From: Brevibacillus reuszeri
Lineage (GTDB): Bacteria; Bacillota; Bacilli; Brevibacillales; Brevibacillaceae
NCBI RefSeq assembly: GCF_002897295.1
Contig: NZ_BEXF01000009.1
Location: 124,001-188,000, forward strand
Reading direction: 5' to 3'
Length of the DNA stretch: 64,000 nt
Under the pieces are notes generated by a model that had not been told where the DNA came from, searched no databases, and saw only the letters and a list, made by a program, of their open reading frames with translations. The position numbers and the translations under genes are program-made. How positions within the stretch are numbered: position 1 is the first letter of the stretch; each line of letters begins with the position of its first letter. Below, in pieces: positions 26,674 to 35,296 of this stretch.

Positions 26674-27663
26674 ATGGTCAATGTATTGGAAGTGAAGGGA
26701 CTTACGACACAGTTTTCCAAGCAATCGGGCAGTGTGACGGTCGTTGATCAGATTGACATCGATTTGCAAAAAGGCGAATCACTTGGCATTGTTGGCGAAT
26801 CAGGCTGCGGCAAAAGTGTCACGTCGCTTGCCATCATGCGTCTCTTGGACAGTAATGGCACGGTTAGTGGCAGCGTTCGCCTAAACGGGAAAGATGTGTT
26901 TTCGCTGAGCGAAAAAGACATGCGGGACATCCGTGGCAAAGAGATGGCGATGATCTTTCAGGAGCCGATGACTTCGTTAAATCCGGTGCTGTCGATTGGC
27001 CGCCAGATCAGTGAAGTGCTGGAAGAACATCTAGGAAAAAGCAGGGCAGAATGCAAAACGAGGGTAATCGATCTGCTTAGACAGGTGGGGATTTCTCGAC
27101 CGGAAGAGATCTATCGTGAGTATCCGCACCGTTTATCTGGGGGGATGCGACAGCGGGTCATGATCGCCATCGCGATTGCCTGTAATCCGGCCCTGTTGAT
27201 CGCCGATGAACCAACGACTGCTTTAGATGTGACGATTCAGGCGCAGATTCTGGATCTGATTAAAAAAATTCGCGACGATTCTGGCATGTCTCTGGTTATG
27301 ATTACACATGATCTCGGCGTGGTGGCAGAGGTGTGCGACCGCGTCATGGTGATGTATGCCGGACAAGTGATTGAGTCTGCTGACGTAAGGACCTTGCTGC
27401 GCAGCCCGAAGCACCCCTATACCGTTGGGTTGATCCAATCCGCACCGCATCAATCAAAAGGGCGACATCGACTCCACAGCATCCAGGGAAGCGTACCCGC
27501 CCCCGAGGATATGCCGTCAGGCTGCCGGTTTGCCCCGCGCTGTGACATGGTAATGCCCATTTGTTGGGAGAAAAATCCGGCCTTGCAGCAAGTTGATCAA
27601 GGGTCCGCATGCCGTTGTTGGCTATATGAAGAGAACAAAGAAAGTTCGGTGGTTAGCGTATGA
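26674..27663 (+). CDS. dppD: Dipeptide/oligopeptide ABC transporter ATP-binding protein (DppD type)
   Basis: 329 residues from ATG 26674 behind AAGGAGA. Walker A GESGCGKS, signature LSGGMRQR, Walker [14 protein letters not shown]-loop [10 protein letters not shown]-terminal [12 protein letters not shown] and the cysteine-bearing [14 protein letters not shown]. Overlaps dppF by ATGA. Partner of the permeases upstream. Confidence 0.93.
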   Translation: MVNVLEVKGLTTQFSKQSGSVTVVDQIDIDLQKGESLGIVGESGCGKSVTSLAIMRLLDSNGTVSGSVRLNGKDVFSLSEKDMRDIRGKEMAMIFQEPMTSLNPVLSIGRQISEVLEEHLGKSRAECKTRVIDLLRQVGISRPEEIYREYPHRLSGGMRQRVMIAIAIACNPALLIADEPTTALDVTIQAQILDLIKKIRDDSGMSLVMITHDLGVVAEVCDRVMVMYAGQVIESADVRTLLRSPKHPYTVGLIQSAPHQSKGRHRLHSIQGSVPAPEDMPSGCRFAPRCDMVMPICWEKNPALQQVDQGSACRCWLYEENKESSVVSV

Positions 27664-28616
27664 TGACACCTCTCTTGGAAGTAAAAGGTCTACAGAAGCT
27701 GTTTCCCGTAAAGAAGGGGTGGTTTCAACAACCAAGCTACGTTCATGCTGTAAACGGCATTGACGCAACAGTCTACGAAGGAGAAACGCTGGGTATCGTC
27801 GGTGAATCCGGTTGCGGGAAATCGACGCTCGGCAGATGCATCCTGCGTCTCCTGGAGCCGACTAGAGGGGAAATCCTGTTCCAAGGCAGGGATATCAGTC
27901 AATTACCCAAAAAAGAGATGCATGCTGTTCGTCGTCATATGCAAATGGTATTTCAAAATCCGTTTGACACCTTAAACCCCAAGCTGAAGATTGGTCAGAT
28001 CTTGACGGAGCCATTGTTATCGCACGGAATTCCCCGCGAGCAGCGGCAAAGCTTGCTGGAAGAGACGGTTGAGATCGTCGGGTTAAACAAACGGCATCTG
28101 GGCCGCTATCCTCACGAGTTTTCCGGTGGGCAGCGGCAGCGGATCGGCATCGCCCGCGCCTTGATGCTGCAGCCCAAGCTGATTATCGCCGATGAGCCAG
28201 TATCCGCCCTCGATGTTTCAATCCAATCGCAAATTCTCAATCTGATGCAGGATTTGCAAGAGCATTTATCACTGACCTACATTTTCATATCTCATGACTT
28301 AAGTGTAGTCGAGCATATTTCCGATCGGGTCGCTGTGATGTATTTAGGTGAAATTGTCGAGTTTGCCGATAAGGACAAGCTTTTCCTACAACCACTGCAC
28401 CCGTATTCACAAGCGCTCCTGTCCGCTACACCTACTTCAGACCCAGACGAAAAACATGAGCGAATCATTTTGCGTGGTGACTTGCCCTCTCCATCAAATC
28501 CACCGCAGGGCTGCAAGTTTCATCCGCGCTGCCATGCCTGCATGGAGATTTGTCGGACAGAAGTGCCACGGTTACGGGAAGTTGATGGCAGGCAGGTTGC
28601 TTGCCATCTGTACTGA
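27660..28616 (+). CDS. dppF: Dipeptide/oligopeptide ABC transporter ATP-binding protein (DppF type)
   Basis: 318 residues. [45 protein letters not shown] and FISHDLSVV are all present, with the C-terminal [12 protein letters not shown] domain. Starts within the dppD stop. Followed by a strong terminator, so it closes the P3 transcript. Confidence 0.93.
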   Translation: MMTPLLEVKGLQKLFPVKKGWFQQPSYVHAVNGIDATVYEGETLGIVGESGCGKSTLGRCILRLLEPTRGEILFQGRDISQLPKKEMHAVRRHMQMVFQNPFDTLNPKLKIGQILTEPLLSHGIPREQRQSLLEETVEIVGLNKRHLGRYPHEFSGGQRQRIGIARALMLQPKLIIADEPVSALDVSIQSQILNLMQDLQEHLSLTYIFISHDLSVVEHISDRVAVMYLGEIVEFADKDKLFLQPLHPYSQALLSATPTSDPDEKHERIILRGDLPSPSNPPQGCKFHPRCHACMEICRTEVPRLREVDGRQVACHLY

Positions 28617-28635
28617 TTTTGCTATAACACATCAT

Positions 28636-28685
28636 ATGAAAAAACGTGAGACGCTTGCATTTCTGGGTGGCTCACGTTTTTTCAT
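28636..28685 (+). terminator. Strong intrinsic terminator after dppF
   Basis: Perfect 15-bp arms ATGAAAAAACGTGAG (28636-28650) and CTCACGTTTTTTCAT (28671-28685), 20-nt loop; the T-run is inside the right arm. Confidence 0.85.
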
Positions 28686-28722
28686 GAGAGTAACCATTCA
28701 GGCGTTCGATCTTGTAAGCAGC

Positions 28723-28740
28723 TTGGTACGATTTTTGCAT
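28723..28740 (+). promoter_or_regulatory. Putative sigma-54 promoter of the second activator gene
   Basis: TTGGTACGATTTTTGCAT: GG at 28725 and GC at 28737, 12 apart; one mismatch (T for C) in the -24 box. 56 bases before the activator start. No TTGC-N9-GCAA dyad is upstream, so if used it may answer to a different activator. Confidence 0.6.
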
Positions 28741-28795
28741 TATGACATGGTAAAGAGATTTCAAACAAATGGCTGGATCCAGAAGGGGTGGTCTG

Positions 28796-30154
28796 ATGCT
28801 AACAAAATACTTACAATCCATTTCAGATTTGTATGATCACATAGATGCAATGCTGATCACGAATAAGGAAGGGATCGTCGAATATTCGATTATATACGGA
28901 CCAGAGAAGAACAGTTTTGAAAATGAAGGCTTCACTGGCAAGCACATTTTGGATGTTTATCCTTCCTTATCAAAAGAGACAAGCAGTCATTACCGCGTTA
29001 TGGGCTGCGGCAAGCCGATCATTAGTGAAAGGCAGGAGCTGACTGATCTTAATGGGAAAACATCGATTTTCATCAACTCCACTTTTCCGATCGAATTTAA
29101 CCAAGAGTTGATTGGTACTATTGAGGTGTCTATTTTGGCTTCCAAAGACGGGAAGCCACTCTATCGAACATCATATAGCAAAAAGCTTGAAAAAGGATCC
29201 TTTTATACGCTTGATGACTTCATCACAGTCAATCCTCTCATGCTTGAATTGAAAGAGAAAATTAGAAGGATCTCAACTGGAGATTCTCCTATCATGATAT
29301 GCGGTGAAACCGGTACAGGCAAAGAACTCGTTGCACAGGCCATCCATAGCCACAGTCTTCGGGCGGGTGAAGTCTTCATTTCACAGAACTGTTCCGCAAT
29401 TCCGGCCACACTGCTTGAAAGCACACTTTTTGGAACTGTGAAAGGAAGCTTCACTGGTGCAGAGGATCGCAAGGGCTTGTTTGAACTTGCGCACAACGGA
29501 ACCTTATTTTTAGATGAGCTGAATTCGATGGATATTGGGGTTCAGGCAAAATTGCTGAAAGCGATCGAGGAGAAAAAAATCAGGCGTGTGGGCGGTGAGC
29601 GAGAAATCGCCATTAACGTTCGGATCGTTTCTGCAATGAATGAGGACCCATTTCAAGCGATACGAGACGGTATCATACGCAGTGATCTTTATTATCGCAT
29701 TGGCGTGATCCAATTAAATCTATTGCCATTACGAGAGAGAAAGGAGGATATTCTTCTGTTGGCAGACTGGTTTCTTCAAAAGTACAATGCGGACAGGAAT
29801 AAGACGATGAAAGGCTTTAATGATATGACGAAAAATGTATTTTCTGATTATGATTGGCCTGGAAACATCAGGGAACTTAGAAATGCCATTGAATATGCCT
29901 TTAACGTCTCCACAGGCGATACGGTTACATTAAAGGATATACCCGAACATCTATTATTTCCGAACAACCGTCAACAACGATACTTAGCTCAGGATTTGAC
30001 ACCAGCGAAATCATTGTTCAAGCAGGTGGATGAATATGAAAAAGACATCATTCTCAATACATTGAGTCATTCCAGAAATATTTCAGATGCAGCGAAAAAA
30101 CTCGGAATTACCAGGCAAGCGCTTCAATATAAAATTCATAAATACCACTTGTAA
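28796..30154 (+). CDS. Sigma-54-dependent transcriptional activator, RocR-like, copy 2
   Basis: 452 residues from ATG 28796, behind AGAAGGGGTGG. PAS-like sensor domain, AAA+ with GETGTGKE, GSFTGA loop, GTLFLDELNSM, and Fis HTH ISDAAKKLGITRQALQYKIH. Strongly similar to copy 1 at 10237 along the whole length, including the linker, and the HTH recognition helices differ only at a few residues, so both may bind the same dyad. The gene ends directly at dyad D and sigma-54 promoter P4 for the ureohydrolase. Confidence 0.93.
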   Translation: MLTKYLQSISDLYDHIDAMLITNKEGIVEYSIIYGPEKNSFENEGFTGKHILDVYPSLSKETSSHYRVMGCGKPIISERQELTDLNGKTSIFINSTFPIEFNQELIGTIEVSILASKDGKPLYRTSYSKKLEKGSFYTLDDFITVNPLMLELKEKIRRISTGDSPIMICGETGTGKELVAQAIHSHSLRAGEVFISQNCSAIPATLLESTLFGTVKGSFTGAEDRKGLFELAHNGTLFLDELNSMDIGVQAKLLKAIEEKKIRRVGGEREIAINVRIVSAMNEDPFQAIRDGIIRSDLYYRIGVIQLNLLPLRERKEDILLLADWFLQKYNADRNKTMKGFNDMTKNVFSDYDWPGNIRELRNAIEYAFNVSTGDTVTLKDIPEHLLFPNNRQQRYLAQDLTPAKSLFKQVDEYEKDIILNTLSHSRNISDAAKKLGITRQALQYKIHKYHL

Positions 30155-30158
30155 AAAA

Positions 30159-30193
30159 CAAAAAAATTTGCGCTGTTGTGGCAAGATTTTTTG
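30159..30193. promoter_or_regulatory. Conserved dyad D: putative activator binding site (UAS)/terminator
   Basis: CAAAAAAATTTGC / GCAAGATTTTTTG with 9-nt centre; two arm positions are imperfect but TTGC-N9-GCAA (30168-30184) is kept. Centre about 82 bp upstream of the GG of P4. Confidence 0.6.
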
Positions 30194-30255
30194 TTTTTGT
30201 GATCGAAAAGCTCTGAAAAACTACGAAACGATGCAGCAAAACTTCATAGATTGCC

Positions 30256-30273
30256 TTGGCACATGAATTGCTA
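30256..30273 (+). promoter_or_regulatory. Sigma-54 promoter P4 (ureohydrolase gene)
   Basis: TTGGCACATGAATTGCTA, GG at 30258 and GC at 30270. Differs from P2 by one base. Confidence 0.88.
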
Positions 30274-30307
30274 CTGATGGTCTGCATCAAAAAAGGAGGA
30301 GATGTAC

Positions 30308-31237
30308 TTGAAATCTGTTCAGGATATGATCAATGACAAGAACATTTGGGCTGGCTTAAATCGACCGGGGATAGCCATGGAAGAGGCTGACATTGTCGTA
30401 TTCGGGGTTCCTTATGATGGTGGTGTGAGCTTCCGCTCCGGCGCCAAAGAGGCACCACGCGCGATTCGTGAAATCACCTATACCATCCCTCCAACTACGG
30501 AACATTGGGAAGATCTTTCGGAATTGAGTATTCTTGACTTAGGAGATATAAGTGCAGAAAAACGGGACTCACTGTTCCAAAAGGTCGAAGAAACAGTCTA
30601 TGCAAGCGTCAAGGCAGGGAAATTATTCACCATGATCGGTGGCGATCACTCCACGACAATACCCGTCTTGCGCGGGGTAGATCGAGCGATGGACAAGCCA
30701 TTTGGAATTGTCCATATTGATGCGCATTTTGATTTGTGCCATGAGATGGGTGGCGATCTCTTATCACATGGATCCGTCGAGAGACGCTCGTTAGAATTGA
30801 AAAACATCTCTGACACAGAGAGTATTTTCTTTGTGGGTATTCGTTCTGTTGAGTCAGAGGAGCTTGGGTTTATCAACTCGCATAAGATGAATATTTTTAA
30901 AGCCATGGATGTACGGAATAATGGTGTAGCGGACACCGTAAAAAGAGTCAAGGAGGCAATGAGCCGGTTCGAAGCGATCTACATTACGGTCGATATCGAT
31001 TCACTGGACCCAGCTTACGCACCAGGCACGGGAACACCGCAATTTGGTGGCCTGCATAGCAGGGAGCTCCTAGATTTACTTTACGGATTGTTCGATCTGC
31101 CCATCATCGGATTTGACGTTGTAGAAGTGTCTCCTTCATTGGATAACTCCTCAGTGGCAGTCTTTGCCGCTCGGAAAATACTGACGGAATGCTGGGGGCA
31201 TTATTTGCGCAAAAACAGGCTAGAGGGTGGGAAGTGA
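30308..31237 (+). CDS. Ureohydrolase: agmatinase/arginase family
   Basis: About 309 residues. Mn-binding motifs GGDHSTT, HIDAHFD and TVDIDSLDPAYAPGTGTP place it in the arginase/agmatinase superfamily; the local sequence is nearest agmatinase or guanidino-acid hydrolases, which release urea from guanidino compounds. ATG 30302 is only two bases from GGAGG, whereas in-frame TTG 30308 has 8-base spacing, so TTG is the better start. Driven by P4. A RocR-type regulator controlling a guanidine-hydrolysing enzyme fits arginine or agmatine breakdown, possibly from arginine-rich peptides. Confidence 0.88.
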   Translation: MKSVQDMINDKNIWAGLNRPGIAMEEADIVVFGVPYDGGVSFRSGAKEAPRAIREITYTIPPTTEHWEDLSELSILDLGDISAEKRDSLFQKVEETVYASVKAGKLFTMIGGDHSTTIPVLRGVDRAMDKPFGIVHIDAHFDLCHEMGGDLLSHGSVERRSLELKNISDTESIFFVGIRSVESEELGFINSHKMNIFKAMDVRNNGVADTVKRVKEAMSRFEAIYITVDIDSLDPAYAPGTGTPQFGGLHSRELLDLLYGLFDLPIIGFDVVEVSPSLDNSSVAVFAARKILTECWGHYLRKNRLEGGK

Positions 31238-31245
31238 GATCCCAG

Positions 31246-31297
31246 ATCACGATTCTTTCTGAGTGCTCATGCATTCAACAGAATCGTGATTTTTTTG
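31246..31297 (+). terminator. Terminator after the ureohydrolase gene
   Basis: 11-bp arms ATCACGATTCT / AGAATCGTGAT followed by seven T. It also lies downstream of the convergent Crp/Fnr gene. Confidence 0.85.
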
Positions 31298-31337
31298 TTC
31301 GTTTTCTGCTGTCGCCTTACAGTTTGACGAATACGAG

Positions 31338-31967
31338 TCATGTGATATCCGTTTTCACAATTCCACCTAAGCCTTTTAAATCCACTACTCGGATGGCACT
31401 CCGTTCAGACAATTCAATCAATCCTTGCTGTCGCCATTTTTGCAAAATCTTATTCACAGTAATGCGGGACGTATCAATATAGCGTGCAAAAGACGTCTGA
31501 TCGATGGGAATATTATTATCTTCATGAACAGCTGTAAGTTTGAGCAAAAAATTAGCCATCTGCTGTTCAATTGGGCTGTCAGTGAACGCGATGATTTCAG
31601 CAAGCAGACGTAGCTTATCGATCTGTGAATTGGTGAAGATCACTGCTGCATAGGGGTGGTCTTGGCATATGCGGGATAAGACCTCATCGGAGAAAAAGTA
31701 GATGACGGAAGCAGCAGTAGTTATGGCCGATGTCAGGTATGAGCCTTTATAGGCGCCGTGTTCCCCGAACAAGCCTCCTAATGGAATGTAATCGATAGAC
31801 CGCTCATGACCGTTCTCAGATAAGAGAGTGATCTTTACGCTCCCTTTTTCTAAATAGTAAAAACCGGTCCCCACATCACCTTGACGGTAGATTGTTGTGT
31901 GTTTGCCCGTCTCGATTTTCTTACCGTGTATGAGGTACGGGGTCCACTGATAGCGGAGATCTGCCAT
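31338..31967 (-). CDS. Crp/Fnr-family transcriptional regulator 1
   Basis: 209 residues; start ATG at 31967 with AAAGGTGG five bases upstream. N-terminal cyclic-nucleotide-binding fold (GTGFYYLEKGSVKITLLSENG) and C-terminal winged HTH (DQTSFARYIDTSRITVNKIL). No N-terminal cysteine cluster as in Fnr, so it is not an obvious Fe-S oxygen sensor. 47 bases downstream of a second Crp/Fnr gene in the same direction; the pair shows the same architecture but is only moderately similar. Confidence 0.9.
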   Translation of the reverse strand: MADLRYQWTPYLIHGKKIETGKHTTIYRQGDVGTGFYYLEKGSVKITLLSENGHERSIDYIPLGGLFGEHGAYKGSYLTSAITTAASVIYFFSDEVLSRICQDHPYAAVIFTNSQIDKLRLLAEIIAFTDSPIEQQMANFLLKLTAVHEDNNIPIDQTSFARYIDTSRITVNKILQKWRQQGLIELSERSAIRVVDLKGLGGIVKTDIT

Positions 31968-32014
31968 TGTGACCACCTTTCACATTTATTAGACGTCACC
32001 ACGGTTCGATACGC

Positions 32015-32662
32015 TTACACCGGGCGAGTAGTGTTAGCTGTGAGGTGCGGAGGCTTCAGCATATCTGGGCGTTTGACAACGAAAGTTCGGTTGTTAATTT
32101 CAATGATGCCACGTTCCTTCCATGCCTTCAGGATCTTGTAGACAGTGATGCGCGTGAGTCCAGCACAATCGGCAAGTTCCTGTTGAGTAAGGGGAACTTC
32201 GTGGTTTTTATAGTCGTCACAAATGTTAAGCAGAAGACGGGCAATTTGTTCTTCTGAAGTCAGTGCTTTCATATTGATGGCAGTCAGAAGAATCCGCATT
32301 TTTTGATTGATTGTTTGCGTTAAAAGTGGCAAGAGCTCAGGTTGTACCTTCAGCGTTTCGAGGAATTGTGTGCAGGAGAAATGATAGATGACTGCGTTTT
32401 TTACAGCAATAGCCGTTGTGAAATGGGGTTGTTGATCCATAGTCTGAAGCCCCATGATTTGACCAGGAACTACGATGTTTACTAGGCGATCTTTCCCCTT
32501 AAAGGTTGATGTAACAATTTTGACAAGTCCCTTATGAAGATAGTAAAAGCCTTCTCCCAGCGTTTCTTGCTTGTAGATAGCCGTTTTTGCTTTCACAAAT
32601 TGACGAGTGCCGTATTTTAATAAGGTTTCCCACTTCAAATCGGTTTCAAATGGGGATACCAT
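32015..32662 (-). CDS. Crp/Fnr-family transcriptional regulator 2
   Basis: 215 residues, start behind AGGGAG. cNMP-binding fold with GEGFYYLHKGLVKIVTSTFKG, HTH LTQQELADCAGLTRITVYKILK. Divergent from the HpaB-type monooxygenase gene across a 410-base region that contains a perfect TGAATA-TGT-TATTCA palindrome. It may control itself, its neighbour and/or the oxygenase gene, by position only. Confidence 0.9.
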   Translation of the reverse strand: MVSPFETDLKWETLLKYGTRQFVKAKTAIYKQETLGEGFYYLHKGLVKIVTSTFKGKDRLVNIVVPGQIMGLQTMDQQPHFTTAIAVKNAVIYHFSCTQFLETLKVQPELLPLLTQTINQKMRILLTAINMKALTSEEQIARLLLNICDDYKNHEVPLTQQELADCAGLTRITVYKILKAWKERGIIEINNRTFVVKRPDMLKPPHLTANTTRPV

Positions 32663-33072
32663 CTATCAACACTCCCTTCCTCACAACATTTTCTTGCCTC
32701 TCTTCCAATCCTTCCGGTGAACAGTATCTGAAGCAATATTTTGAGGTATTTAAAACTTAATTTTCTGAATATGTTATTCAACATTATATAAAAATAAAAA
32801 GCGCTTTAACAATCTTCAATATGGAAAATGACGTTTATCCGGAAGAAAAACAGAAATCATGTTAATTAGTTTACAGATACCAAGTTTCCCCTGTTTGAAC
32901 TCACGTTCTCTGCCGTTTCGTTCTTGGTTGCCCGACCGACCTTCTCAACAGTTCTTATCTTTTTCAGCTTTGATGTTAAGTGGGCTACAATTCACAGAAA
33001 AGTCAGATATTATAATCCGATCTAAGGACGAAATCAACGCTATCAAACTAAAAAAAACAGGGAGGAATTGCG
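32663..33072. promoter_or_regulatory. Divergent regulatory region between Crp/Fnr genes and hpaB-like gene
   Basis: No gene. Holds a 15-bp palindrome TGAATATGTTATTCA (32766-32780) in AT-rich DNA, a weak cre-like AAAAAGCGCTTTAA at about 32797, and a TATAAT near 33011 without a good -35, as expected for an activator-dependent promoter. Confidence 0.5.
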
Positions 33073-34560
33073 ATGGGAATCCGTACAGGCGCGCAGTACA
33101 TGCAAGGCTTAAAATCACGACAACCTGAGATTTGGCTCCAAGGCAGGAAGGTGACAGATGTATGTGAAGAAGCTGTTTTTCGACAGCCCATTCATGAAAT
33201 TGCCAAATTGTATGACATGCAGCATGACGAGAAGTACCAGGAGAAGATTACCCATGTTTGTCTGGAGACCGGTGAACGAGTGAACAACGCTTTTCTCGTT
33301 GCAAAGACCCCGGAGGAATTGCAGGCGAAACGAGCATTGTACGAAGCTTATGCAGAAGCCACTTTTGGTTTGATGGGAAGAACGCCGGATTTTCTCAATG
33401 TCGTCTTAACTTCTTTATACAGCAATGCGTCTTTCTTGGAAAGGTACAATCCGCAGTGGGCGGAAAACGTGAAACTTTATTACAAGTATGTTCGTGACCA
33501 GGATCTGTTTTTAACACATGCGATTATCAATCCACAAAATGACCGCAGTAAGTCCTCCCATGAACAAAACGATGTGTATACCCATTTAGGGGCTGTAAAG
33601 GAGACGCCAGAAGGGTTAATTGTCAGAGGAGCGAAAATGCTGGCAACGCTGGCCCCAATCACAGATGAAGTCATCATTTATTCGTTCCCAGGCTTCAAAC
33701 CGGGAGATGAGCGATACGCCTTGGCATTTGCCGTTCCAATTAACACACCGGGCCTGCGCATCATTTGTAGAGAGCCCATGCAGGATGGAATTCGTTCCGT
33801 TTATGACCATCCGTTGGCATCGCGATTCGAGGAGATGGATGCTGTTCTAGTCTTTCATGATGTTCTCGTACCTTGGGAGCGCTTGTTCCTCTACAACAAC
33901 GTAGAAGCGGCCAACCTGCTATATCCAAAGACAGGCATCGGGCAGCAGCCGGCGCACCAGACAGGGGTAAGAGGACTGTTGAAGCTCCAGTTTGCCACGG
34001 AAGTCGCAATGCGGCTCGCAGACTCCATTGGGGTGGACGTGTACCCGAATGTCCAGAACAATCTCGGGGAGCTGGCACAATCGCTGGAATCGGTCAGAGC
34101 GCTCCTGAGGACAGCAGAACTAGAATATGAAACATTGCCGTCGGGCGAGCTTATGCCAGGTTACATACAGCTTGAAACCATTCGCGGCCTACTTCCGAAG
34201 CTGTACCCACGGGCGATTGAAGTCATGCAAATTATTGGAGCTGGCGGATTGCTCATGTCCCCGACTGACAGTGACATGGAGCTCCCAGAGTTGGTGGGGG
34301 ATATGGAAAAGTTTTATGCAGGACGGGAGGGTATCTCTGGTACAGATCGTGTTCGCCTGTTCAAGCTGGCATGGGACCTGTGTGGGGAAGCTTTCGGACA
34401 GCGGTTGCTGCAATACGAACGATACTATACCGGAGATCCAGTGCGTAAATTAGCGATTTTTTACAACAATTATAAGAAGTCGCACGCATGCACGATGGTG
34501 GATGATGCGCTCAGCGTTTTTAGTGCCAAATCGGCATCGCAGGCGAAGCAGATTCGTTAA
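33073..34560 (+). CDS. 4-hydroxyphenylacetate 3-hydroxylase-family monooxygenase (HpaB type)
   Basis: 495 residues, full length, behind AGGGAGGA. Recognised by the N-terminal [30 protein letters not shown] and [16 protein letters not shown] segments of the HpaB acyl-CoA-dehydrogenase-like fold. Uses reduced FAD/FMN from a partner reductase to hydroxylate phenols; substrate may be 4-hydroxyphenylacetate or another phenol. The next gene encodes the presumed flavin reductase but is frameshifted, so electron supply may come from elsewhere. Confidence 0.9.
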   Translation: MGIRTGAQYMQGLKSRQPEIWLQGRKVTDVCEEAVFRQPIHEIAKLYDMQHDEKYQEKITHVCLETGERVNNAFLVAKTPEELQAKRALYEAYAEATFGLMGRTPDFLNVVLTSLYSNASFLERYNPQWAENVKLYYKYVRDQDLFLTHAIINPQNDRSKSSHEQNDVYTHLGAVKETPEGLIVRGAKMLATLAPITDEVIIYSFPGFKPGDERYALAFAVPINTPGLRIICREPMQDGIRSVYDHPLASRFEEMDAVLVFHDVLVPWERLFLYNNVEAANLLYPKTGIGQQPAHQTGVRGLLKLQFATEVAMRLADSIGVDVYPNVQNNLGELAQSLESVRALLRTAELEYETLPSGELMPGYIQLETIRGLLPKLYPRAIEVMQIIGAGGLLMSPTDSDMELPELVGDMEKFYAGREGISGTDRVRLFKLAWDLCGEAFGQRLLQYERYYTGDPVRKLAIFYNNYKKSHACTMVDDALSVFSAKSASQAKQIR

Positions 34561-34590
34561 ACAAGTCCAGACGGATAGGAAGGGAAGGCC

Positions 34591-35132
34591 ATGAAACTAT
34601 TGGGTATAGCAGGCACAGTGATCGGGGCGAAAACAAGCATAGTTGTACAAAGCGTCCTGGATGAAGTGAAAAAAGTAGCGCCGGAATCAATGTAGAGCTG
34701 CTTGATTTGCGTGAGCATCGGATGTCTTTGTGTGACGGACGGGATCCGGAGACATACAAGGATGATACGAAAAAAGTGATCGACATGGTATCCTCAGCTG
34801 ATTTTTATCTATTTGGAACGCCTGTTTTCCAAGGCTCGATGACAGGGGCACTCAAAAATTTGTTTGATCATATCCAGCCACAGGTTCTTCGACATAAAGT
34901 GATGGGCTTTGTGGCAAATGGAGGGACGTATCAGCATTATCTGGTGATCGAAAACCAGCTGAAACCGATTGCTGGCTTCTTCCGCGCCTATGTAGCACCA
35001 GGATCCGTGTACGTGCACACCGATCATTTCAATTCACAACACGAAATAATAAACGAAGATGTTTTACACAGAATCAGCGATCTTGCACGAGAACTGGTTC
35101 ATATGCAAAAGGCATTAAAGCAGCCTGTTTAA
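34591..35132 (+). pseudogene. NAD(P)H-dependent FMN reductase, frameshifted
   Basis: Starts at ATG 34591 after AAGGGAAGG: MKLLGIAGTVIGAKTSIVV is the flavodoxin-fold opening of SsuE/YwqN-type reductases. The frame stops at 34693-34695. The continuation, GINVELLDLREHRMSLCDG through GTPVFQGSMTGALKNLFDHI, lies in another frame that runs to 35132. Loss of a single base around 34678-34682 explains it (GCGCC in place of something like GCGGCC). Probably the reductase partner of the upstream HpaB-like enzyme. Recent inactivation or a sequencing error; no other damage is visible. Confidence 0.85.
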
Positions 35133-35191
35133 AAAGAGTGAAAAGTATTAATAATCAGTATTGAAGAAGTTGGTAGTTAACAGTACAATCA

Positions 35192-35243
35192 TTTACAGAA
35201 GTATTTACTTCTACATTAAATAATACTAGAAGTATATACTTCT
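35192..35243 (+). promoter_or_regulatory. Promoter with two matching 16-bp palindromic operators before the M81 gene
   Basis: AGAAGTATTTACTTCT (35197-35212) and AGAAGTATATACTTCT (35228-35243), both perfect in their 7-bp arms, centres 31 bp apart (about three helical turns). A possible TTTACA (35192) and TTAAAT (35216) with 18-bp spacing put operator 1 in the spacer and operator 2 near +1, a repressor layout. The cognate regulator is not identified. Confidence 0.7.
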
Positions 35244-35254
35244 AACCACGTTTA

Positions 35255-35268
35255 TGTAAGCGTTTCAA
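35255..35268 (+). promoter_or_regulatory. Possible cre (CcpA) site
   Basis: TGTAAGCGTTTCAA matches 12 of 14 positions of the Bacillus catabolite-responsive element. Lies between the twin operators and the M81 start. Confidence 0.3.
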
Positions 35269-35296
35269 TTTTGACTTTTCAGGAGGTAGAAGACAA

